A stretch of 9,951 nt of DNA from Omnitrophica WOR_2 bacterium RIFCSPLOWO2_12_FULL_46_30 (lineage in GTDB: Bacteria; Omnitrophota; Gorgyraeia; Gygaellales; UBA12090). A program made the position numbers and the translations under genes. How positions within the stretch are numbered: position 1 is the stretch's first letter; each line of letters starts with the position of its first letter. Shown here piece after piece: positions 5,349 through 9,951 of this stretch. The DNA lies in NCBI GenBank assembly GCA_001805845.1, contig MHHA01000023.1, forward strand, positions 1-9,951. Direction: 5' to 3'. The notes below the pieces were generated by a model. It was not told where the DNA came from. It was given only the letters and a program-made list of their open reading frames with translations, and made no database searches.

Positions 5349-5762
5349 ATGCGTAAACGCACAAAAGCCAGAGAATACGCCCTGCAGTTATTGTATAGAG
5401 TTGATATTACCCGAGAGCCTCCGGGTGACTGGGAACCGTTTTGGCTTAAGCAGGAAGAAGAGGTAATCCGGGAAATAAAGGATTTTACGCAAGCAATAGT
5501 TTCGGGCACCTTGAAACATCTGGATGAAATTGACAAGAAAATATCCAGCTTTGCCGCGAATTGGCAGTTAAAACGTATGGCGGTAGTAGATAGGAATGTT
5601 TTGCGTATGGGCGCATTTGAACTGTTTTACTTAGAAGACGTTCCGGCAAAGGTCTCTATCAATGAGGCAGTTGACCTGGCAAAGAAATATGCAGGGGAAG
5701 AAGCCGGCAAATTTGTCAATGGCATCCTTGACCGCATCAGGGAAGATTTTGGTAAAAGCTGA
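5349..5762 (+). CDS. nusB: Transcription antitermination / rRNA maturation factor NusB
   Basis: The 137-residue all-helical RNA-binding protein works with NusE (S10) on boxA RNA in rRNA antitermination and processing. Family features are the N-terminal RKRTKAREYALQLLYRVDI (2-20), the central VVDRNVLRMGAFELFYLEDVPAKVSINEAVDLAKKYAGEEAGKFVNGILDRI (79-130, given as the recognised block) and normal length. ribH-nusB adjacency is common in bacteria, so its presence in a riboflavin operon is expected. The ATG start follows the palindrome at 5275-5345. The stop codon overlaps the next ATG by one base (TGATG), implying coupling to the PHP gene. Confidence 0.95.
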   Translation: MRKRTKAREYALQLLYRVDITREPPGDWEPFWLKQEEEVIREIKDFTQAIVSGTLKHLDEIDKKISSFAANWQLKRMAVVDRNVLRMGAFELFYLEDVPAKVSINEAVDLAKKYAGEEAGKFVNGILDRIREDFGKS

Positions 5763-6580
5763 TGCGATATGCCGACCTGCATATTCACACCAATTTTTCA
5801 GACGGCACACTCAAGCCTGCCGAAGTAGTTCTCCTGGCAAAGAAATCCGGCATAGACTGCATCAGTATTACTGACCACGATACGCTCAAAGCCTATACAT
5901 CTTCTTTTCCTTCCGAAGGCATAGAACTTATTCCCGGTATAGAGCTTAGCGCTGACATTGACAATAGCGAAGCGCACATCCTCGGTTATGGTATTGAAAC
6001 CCGGGAGCGCTGGTTCCAGGATAAGCTTGCTGAATTATGCGAGAATCGCCTCAAACGTATGGAGGAGATGTGCCGAAAGCTAAATCTTTTAGGCATACCG
6101 GTAAAAGTTGATGAGGTTCTTGCGTTTGCCGGAAATAGCTGCGTGGGCAGGCTTCATTTAGCAAGAGTATTAGCAAAAAAAGGGTTTGTTTTGAGCCCGC
6201 AGGCGGCATTTAATAAATACATTGCTGACGGCGGCCCTGCCTATGTTTCTAAATTCGGGCTCAAGCCCCGGGAGGCTATCAGATTAATGCTGGAAGTCAA
6301 GGGAATCCCGGTCCTGGCGCATCCGTATAGTTTAGCAAACCAAAATTTGATTCCTGAATTTGTTAAAGCAGGCCTTATGGGTTTAGAAGTTTTCTATCCC
6401 GAACACAGGCCAAGCCAGACCGAGCATTATCAGAAATTAGCCCGGGAATACGGCCTCTTGGTTACCGGCGGCTCAGATTGCCACGGCCAGGCAAAGCCGG
6501 AGATAAAGATAGGGATGACCAAAATCCCCTACGAGTTAGTTGAGAAGCTTAAAGACGCAAAGCGCAAGAAATTTGGTTAG
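5762..6580 (+). CDS. PHP-domain phosphoesterase in the riboflavin operon
   Basis: The 272-residue PHP-family metal-dependent phosphoesterase resembles the YciV/RNase AM group, whose members act on nucleoside bisphosphates or RNA 5' ends. Metal-site residues are visible: H7 and H9 in DLHIHTNFSDGT, D14, D38 and H39 in ITDHDT, E61 in IPGIELSA, H72 in AHILGYG, H187 in LAHPYS and D239 and H241 in GGSDCHG. Insert motifs VGRLHLARVLAKKGFV (128-143) and FNKYIADGGPAYV (150-162) are typical of this subgroup. There is no signal peptide. It is coupled to nusB by TGATG and its stop lies one base before the ribD ATG. Because of this position it could be the missing phosphatase that acts between RibD and RibH; that is inference, and it could equally be an unrelated nucleotide phosphatase. 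Confidence 0.9.
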   Translation: MRYADLHIHTNFSDGTLKPAEVVLLAKKSGIDCISITDHDTLKAYTSSFPSEGIELIPGIELSADIDNSEAHILGYGIETRERWFQDKLAELCENRLKRMEEMCRKLNLLGIPVKVDEVLAFAGNSCVGRLHLARVLAKKGFVLSPQAAFNKYIADGGPAYVSKFGLKPREAIRLMLEVKGIPVLAHPYSLANQNLIPEFVKAGLMGLEVFYPEHRPSQTEHYQKLAREYGLLVTGGSDCHGQAKPEIKIGMTKIPYELVEKLKDAKRKKFG

Positions 6581-6581
6581 T

Positions 6582-7676
6582 ATGAACAGGCATGAATATT
6601 TTATGCAAAAGGCGCTTTCCTTGGCTCTGAAGGCAAAAGGAAGGACTTTTCCCAATCCCTTAGTGGGAGCCCTTGTAGTCAAGAGCGGAAAGCTCATCGG
6701 CAAAGGTTATCACCGAAAAGCAGGCCTTGCCCACGCAGAAGTGGAGGCAATTGAAGATGCGGGAAGTAAAGCCAGGGGCGCAAGCCTTTATGTAACCTTA
6801 GAACCCTGCACTCATTATGGCCGCACCCCGCCTTGTGTAGATAAAATATTAGAGGCCGGAATAAAGAAAGTATTTATAGGGATGTTAGATCCTAACCCGC
6901 TGAATAACGGCAAAGGCATAAAACTACTTCAGGAGCATGGCATAGAGGTAAGCGAGGGTTTCTTAGAAGATAATTTAAGAAAAATAAACCAGCCGTTTAT
7001 TAAATATATCACTAAAAAAATGCCTTATATCAGCGTAAAGGTTGGGCAATCCTTAGATGGCAAGATTGCCACTAAGAGCGGTGATTCCAGATGGATCACT
7101 TCAGATAAAACGCGGGAATTTTCCCATAGGCTGCGCAATGGATACGACGCCATAATGGTGGGAGTAAATACTGTCATCAGGGATAATCCCATTTTGCTGC
7201 CAACAGCGGCAGATAAACAATTCACCAGAATCATTGTGGACAGCCATTTGAGCACGCCGGCTGACGCTCAGATATTTCAAAAGCCGGGCGCGGTTATTAT
7301 CGCCACGATTAAAGAAACGTTGGGACAGGAAATGGAGAATAAGGCCCTGCTTTCGCGAAAGGCAAAGATTCTGGAGGTAAAGGAAAACAACGGCCAGGTA
7401 AATCTTTATGATTTGTTAAGGAAGTTGGCGCGCTTAGAAATTACCAGTATCTTAGTTGAAGGCGGAGGCACTCTCATCGGTTCGCTATTTGATTTTAATT
7501 TGGCGGATAAGGTTTTATTTTTTATTGCTCCCAAGATTATCGGCGGGAGAGAGGCCATCAGTTCGGTAATGGGCAGAGGTATCTCGCGCGTAGATAAGGC
7601 AGTAAAACTGAAAGAGGTAAGTTTTAAGAAAATAGACGACGACTTTTTATTAGAAGGCACAATTCATTCTTACTGA
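6582..7676 (+). CDS. ribD: Bifunctional diaminohydroxyphosphoribosylaminopyrimidine deaminase / 5-amino-6-(5-phosphoribosylamino)uracil reductase
   Basis: The 364-residue product performs the second and third steps after GTP opening. The N-terminal cytidine-deaminase-like domain has PNPLVGALVVKSG (24-36), the zinc and catalytic motif HAE (His51, Glu53) and EPCTHYGRTPPC (75-85; Cys76, Cys85). The C-terminal NADPH-dependent reductase domain has SVKVGQSLDGKIAT (151-164), SRWITSD (169-175), DAIMVGVNTVIRDNP (189-203) and VEGGGTLIGSLF (292-303). Length is typical. The ATG at 6582 is chosen because MNRHEYFMQKALSLA matches the family start, although the frame stays open further back into the PHP gene. 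No Shine-Dalgarno is seen; one base separates it from the PHP stop. It overlaps ribE by one base (TGATG). Confidence 0.96.
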   Translation: MNRHEYFMQKALSLALKAKGRTFPNPLVGALVVKSGKLIGKGYHRKAGLAHAEVEAIEDAGSKARGASLYVTLEPCTHYGRTPPCVDKILEAGIKKVFIGMLDPNPLNNGKGIKLLQEHGIEVSEGFLEDNLRKINQPFIKYITKKMPYISVKVGQSLDGKIATKSGDSRWITSDKTREFSHRLRNGYDAIMVGVNTVIRDNPILLPTAADKQFTRIIVDSHLSTPADAQIFQKPGAVIIATIKETLGQEMENKALLSRKAKILEVKENNGQVNLYDLLRKLARLEITSILVEGGGTLIGSLFDFNLADKVLFFIAPKIIGGREAISSVMGRGISRVDKAVKLKEVSFKKIDDDFLLEGTIHSY

Positions 7677-8248
7677 TGTTTACGGGAATAATTGAAGAAT
7701 TAGCCGCAGTCAAAAGCGTAAACCGCAGGGGCAATATTACTAATTTATCTGTTCAGGCGGATAAATGCGCGGAAGATACAAAAATCGGCGATAGCATTTC
7801 CGTTAACGGCGTATGTCTTACGGCGGTTAAGACAGGTAAGAATCTATTGAATTTTGAGCTATTAGATGAAACAGCCCGGCTCACTAATTTAGGCAGGTTA
7901 AAGGCCGGCGAGAAGCTAAATCTGGAGCGGGCCTTAAAAATAGGCGACCGGCTTTCCGGACATTTCGTAACCGGCCACATTGACTGTTTAGGAATTATCC
8001 GTAATAAAACTCATCTTTTGGGGAATCTCTGTTTTGAAATAGCTATTCCTCAGGAATTCCTGAAATTTATCGTTTCCAAAGGTTCAATCGCGGTTGACGG
8101 TATAAGCTTAACTATTGTAAACATTCGTTCAAACATCTTCAGCGTCTATATCATTCCTCATACCATCCAGAACACCACCCTCAATTTTAAAGGCCCCTCT
8201 GACTGCGTAAATATTGAATTTGACATCCTGGCAAAATATCATCAGTAA
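7676..8248 (+). CDS. ribE: Riboflavin synthase, alpha subunit
   Basis: The 190-residue product catalyses dismutation of two lumazines into riboflavin and ribitylaminouracil, which RibH can reuse. It shows the tandem lumazine-binding repeats. The first has MFTGIIEE (1-8), GDSISVNGVCLTAV (38-51), ETARLTNLGRLKAGEKLNLERAL (65-87) and the hinge SGHFVTGHID (94-103). The second has KGSIAVDGISLTIV (135-148), IIPHTIQNTTL (159-169) and NIEFDILAKY (179-188). It stops right after the second domain, so it lacks the longer C-terminal tail of many homologues. The start is translationally coupled to ribD. It is the last riboflavin gene of the operon. No convincing intrinsic terminator follows: the T-run at 8290-8295 is preceded by G7, not a hairpin. 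Confidence 0.95.
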   Translation: MFTGIIEELAAVKSVNRRGNITNLSVQADKCAEDTKIGDSISVNGVCLTAVKTGKNLLNFELLDETARLTNLGRLKAGEKLNLERALKIGDRLSGHFVTGHIDCLGIIRNKTHLLGNLCFEIAIPQEFLKFIVSKGSIAVDGISLTIVNIRSNIFSVYIIPHTIQNTTLNFKGPSDCVNIEFDILAKYHQ

Positions 8249-8274
8249 TAATCCCGTTTTAAAGTTAACAATTA

Positions 8275-8303
8275 TTGCTAAGGGGGGGCTTTTTTGATAT
8301 ACT
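8275..8303 (+). promoter_or_regulatory. Predicted promoter of the tRNA-Pro transcript
   Basis: TTGCTA (8275-8280; 4 of 6 to TTGACA), a 17-base spacer made mostly of G7 and T6, and TATACT (8298-8303; 5 of 6 to TATAAT) form a credible promoter starting near 8310. A perfect 15-base palindrome, AATATTCTGAATATT (8309-8323), sits at the predicted start and could be an operator. Confidence 0.55.
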
Positions 8304-8350
8304 TATTTAATATTCTGAATATTCGGGGAAGTGAAATGATTGCAAGACGG

Positions 8351-8389
8351 GGTACCGCCGAATATAGCATTGCCAGCGGTACCGTTTTT
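8351..8389 (+). terminator. Hairpin followed by T-run in the tRNA-Pro leader
   Basis: GGTACCGC (8351-8358) and GCGGTACC (8376-8383) pair perfectly around a 17-base loop and are followed by GTTTTT. It looks like an intrinsic terminator, though the loop is long. If active, it would end a roughly 80-base RNA started near 8310 and cut off much transcription into the tRNA. Confidence 0.4.
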
Positions 8390-8425
8390 CCGACAAGTAA
8401 AAAGTATATAGAGAGATTGATTAAA

Positions 8426-8501
8426 CGGGGGATGGCTCAGTTTGGCTTAGAGCGCGACGTTCGGGACGTCGAGGCCGTGGGTTCAAATCCCACTCTCCCG
8501 A
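8426..8501 (+). tRNA. tRNA-Pro (anticodon CGG)
   Basis: It folds as a full cloverleaf. The acceptor CGGGGGA (8426-8432) pairs with TCTCCCG (8494-8500) with one G-T pair. The D stem is GCTC/GAGC (8435-8438, 8450-8453) and the anticodon stem CGACG/CGTCG (8455-8459, 8467-8471). The loop TTCGGGA gives anticodon CGG at 8462-8464 with G at position 37. The variable loop is AGGCC, and the T arm is GTGGG-TTCAAAT-CCCAC (8477-8493). C1-G72 and discriminator A73 fit bacterial tRNA-Pro identity. CCA is not encoded. It reads CCG codons. Confidence 0.96.
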
Positions 8502-8735
8502 TTTTAATCAGCTGGATGATTGCCTTTGTGGAATATTGCTTTCAGGTGCCGGCTAATAGAATCGGCCACTCTCAGTTTTCCGCGGCGCAGTTAAAGACCA
8601 TTCAGGAGGTTATTACCTTAATCATTTTCAGCATATTTTCGGTTGTTTATCTTGAAAGAAGGCCTGAAGTGGAATTACATCGCCGGATTTCTGATGATTA
8701 TTATGGCGGTGCTCTTTATCTTTAAGAAATGGTAG
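8501..8735 (+). pseudogene. DUF486 (DMT-family) membrane protein, 5'-truncated and frameshifted
   Basis: Translation from 8501 gives ILISWMIAFVEYCFQVPANR, then a hydrophilic turn and AAQLKTIQEVITLIIFSIFS. This is the C-terminal two thirds of DUF486 small membrane proteins (normally about 115 residues, four helices). The N-terminal part, with its first helix, is absent. Near 8654 the frame breaks: the original frame drifts into ERRPEVELHRR. A shift of one base gives KEGLKWNYIAGFLMIIMAVL and a natural end FIFKKW with stop TAG at 8733-8735. Homology begins exactly at the last base of tRNA-Pro. It is most likely a decayed remnant; a sequencing or assembly error could explain the frameshift but not the lost 5' end. 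Confidence 0.8.
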
Positions 8736-8741
8736 CATTCT

Positions 8742-9014
8742 ATGCGTAAACGTATGCATATTCTATATTCCGGCAGGGTGCAGGGAGTGGGATTTCGTTT
8801 TACCGCGGAAACTATGGCTGTGGAGTCAGGTATCCAGGGCTGGGTAAAGAACTTAGGCGACGGGCGGGTGGAAATTATGGCTGAGGCAGAGGAAGAGGCC
8901 TTGAAAGATTTTTTAAACAAAATAAGACAAAGTTTTTCTAGATACATCCAAGATGAAGATCTCCGCTGGTCTGATGCCGCTGATGAATTTCAGGATTTTC
9001 AGATACGATTCTAG
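8742..9014 (+). CDS. acyP: Acylphosphatase
   Basis: The 90-residue enzyme hydrolyses the carboxyl-phosphate bond of acyl phosphates. The signature GRVQGVGFRF (11-20) contains catalytic Arg19, and GWVKNLGDGRVEI (33-45) contains catalytic Asn37. Size and ferredoxin-like pattern are standard for the stand-alone family. The C-terminus is slightly divergent (DEFQDFQIRF), but families end in a similar F-x-I pattern. The start lies six bases after the DUF486 remnant's stop, with only a weak AAGAAATGG upstream as a possible ribosome site. No partner pathway is suggested by its neighbours. Confidence 0.94.
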   Translation: MRKRMHILYSGRVQGVGFRFTAETMAVESGIQGWVKNLGDGRVEIMAEAEEEALKDFLNKIRQSFSRYIQDEDLRWSDAADEFQDFQIRF

Positions 9015-9046
9015 AAATACAAAACCATAAACTATGGGTTAATTTG

Positions 9047-9772
9047 ATGCGCTATGGCATTTTTTCCGATATCCATTCTAATCTTGAGGCGTTTAAGGCT
9101 GTCATTGACGCTTATCAGACAGAAGATATTGACCGTTACCTGTGCATCGGCGATATAGTCGGCTACGCTACCGATGTCAAAGATTGTATTGAGCTCGTCA
9201 AGGATTTAAAAGCCGGGATTGTCGCGGGTAATCATGATTGGGCAGCATGCGGAAGGCTTGACTTTGGATATTTTAACCCGAATGCCAAAAAGGCATTGGT
9301 CTGGACGAGTGAAATCTTAAGCCAAACAGAATCAGATTTCTTGAGAATCCTGCCTCTGGTGCATAGCGAAGAAAATTTTGTTTTAGTGCATGGAACGCTG
9401 AATGCCCCCCAAGAGTTTTATTATTTAAACAATTATGATGAAGCGGATAGGACGTTCGCCCTTTTGGAAAAACAGCTTTGTTTTGTGGGGCATACCCACA
9501 GGCCGGGCGTATTTCTAGAGGCGGAGGAGAATTTATTTTATAAGCCATTAGCCAAGCTGAAATTGGAAAATAAGAAAAGGTATATCATTAATGTGGGGAG
9601 CGTGGGCCAGCCGCGCGATAGGGATAACCGGGCTTGCTGCGTTATCTATGACAGCGAAGGTAAGACCGTTGAACTGAAAAGGCTCGCCTATAATTTTAGC
9701 GCTACCCAGGAGAAAATCATGAAGGTTGGTTTGCCTGAATTTTTGGCTGTGCGATTAGGCGAGGGAAGGTAG
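9047..9772 (+). CDS. Calcineurin-like metallophosphoesterase (YfcE/ApaH-like)
   Basis: The 241-residue predicted dinuclear-metal phosphoesterase has all core motifs: SDIHSN (7-12), GDIVGY (35-40), GNHD (61-64), a late His at 115 (LVHGTL) and GHTHRP (148-153), followed by NVGSVGQPRD (182-191). This arrangement fits the compact bacterial group containing YfcE-like phosphodiesterases and diadenosine-tetraphosphate-type hydrolases; the substrate cannot be read from sequence. There is no signal peptide or membrane segment. The ATG at 9047 is preferred over the TTG directly before it because MRYGIFSDIHSN is the standard start. No Shine-Dalgarno is evident. ligA begins one base after its stop. Confidence 0.92.
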   Translation: MRYGIFSDIHSNLEAFKAVIDAYQTEDIDRYLCIGDIVGYATDVKDCIELVKDLKAGIVAGNHDWAACGRLDFGYFNPNAKKALVWTSEILSQTESDFLRILPLVHSEENFVLVHGTLNAPQEFYYLNNYDEADRTFALLEKQLCFVGHTHRPGVFLEAEENLFYKPLAKLKLENKKRYIINVGSVGQPRDRDNRACCVIYDSEGKTVELKRLAYNFSATQEKIMKVGLPEFLAVRLGEGR

Positions 9773-9773
9773 A

Positions 9774-9951
9774 ATGAATCTAGCTCAAGCCAAAAAGGAA
9801 ATAGAGAAATTACGCCGGGAGATACGCCATCACGATTATCGTTATTATGTTTTGTCACAGCCTGAGCTCTCTGACAAAGAATATGACGACAGGATGCGCA
9901 GGTTAAAAAAACTGGAAGAAGAATTTCCCGGCCTGCTCAGCCCTGATTCTC
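9774..9951 (+). CDS. ligA: NAD-dependent DNA ligase, N-terminal fragment (cut by window edge)
   Basis: Fifty-nine codons are visible. MNLAQAKKEIEKLRREIRHH leads into DYRYYVLSQPELSDKEYDDR and MRRLKKLEEEFPGLLSPDS, the conserved Ia domain of LigA that binds the nicotinamide mononucleotide part of NAD+. The usual family pattern (YYV-D-P-ISD-EYD-L---L--LE---P) is fully met. The catalytic Lys motif KxDG lies beyond the window. GAGGGAAGG at 9761-9769 is a good ribosome site for this ATG. The gene follows the phosphoesterase with one base between stop and start, so they probably share a transcript. Confidence 0.94.
   Translation, partial: MNLAQAKKEIEKLRREIRHHDYRYYVLSQPELSDKEYDDRMRRLKKLEEEFPGLLSPDS

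Noticed and set aside
5269..5536. Open frames overlapping nusB on both strands
   Set aside because: They are shadows of the palindrome and of nusB. NusB itself has full family support in the chosen frame.
8281..8295. G7 followed by C and T6 after ribE as a terminator
   Set aside because: No complementary arm forms a hairpin before the T-run. The stretch is better explained as the spacer of the promoter at 8275-8303.
8294..8725. A 143-codon open frame running through the tRNA-Pro gene into the DUF486 remnant
   Set aside because: It reads across a well-folded tRNA, its first part resembles no family I recognise, and its end is the frameshifted tail. Only the DUF486 portion is real homology.
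9025..9037. Small hairpin CCATA-AAC-TATGG between acyP and the phosphoesterase gene
   Set aside because: It has only five AT-rich pairs and no T-run. It could be chance.

Overview
The window is a gene-dense stretch of bacterial chromosome. Every convincing protein gene lies on the + strand. Base composition is moderate (by eye mid-40s % GC). Many genes lack a clear Shine-Dalgarno sequence and are joined by one-base TAATG or TGATG stop/start overlaps. The gene content (a MEMO-AMMECR1 fusion, rsmE-mtaB, a riboflavin operon under an FMN riboswitch) and above all the many short GC-rich palindromes between and inside genes suggest an uncultivated lineage of the Omnitrophota type. That placement is an impression, not a demonstrated fact.

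Layout. (1) Positions 2-3027 hold the 3' part of a MEMO1/AMMECR1 fusion gene, then rsmE (16S rRNA m3U1498 methyltransferase) and mtaB (tRNA methylthiotransferase), probably one transcript. (2) Positions 3057-3361 hold a promoter, an unusually expanded FMN riboswitch and an intrinsic terminator ending ten bases before the next start codon. (3) Positions 3362-8248 are a riboflavin operon in the order ribBA, ribH, nusB, PHP phosphoesterase, ribD, ribE. (4) Positions 8249-8741 hold a promoter, a hairpin-T-run leader, tRNA-Pro(CGG) and a decayed 3' piece of a DUF486 membrane-protein gene that begins exactly where the tRNA ends. (5) Positions 8742-9951 hold an acylphosphatase gene, a calcineurin-like phosphoesterase gene and the start of ligA.

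How the genes work together. RibBA supplies both branch precursors from GTP and ribulose 5-phosphate. RibD carries out the deaminase and reductase steps, and RibH and RibE complete lumazine and riboflavin. The only step without a classical enzyme here is dephosphorylation of the RibD product. A PHP-family phosphoesterase sits immediately upstream of ribD and is a natural candidate. FMN would shut the operon by letting the aptamer's P1 helix form, which frees a strand to build the terminator.

The most unusual feature is a set of palindromic repeats. One type is inserted in the same reading frame in rsmE once and in mtaB twice. A related CTGCCTG-armed type occurs between ribBA and ribH and also inside loop L2 of the riboswitch. 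A third type, with AATNNGCCCCTGC ends, brackets ribH and appears to supply the ribosome binding site of nusB.
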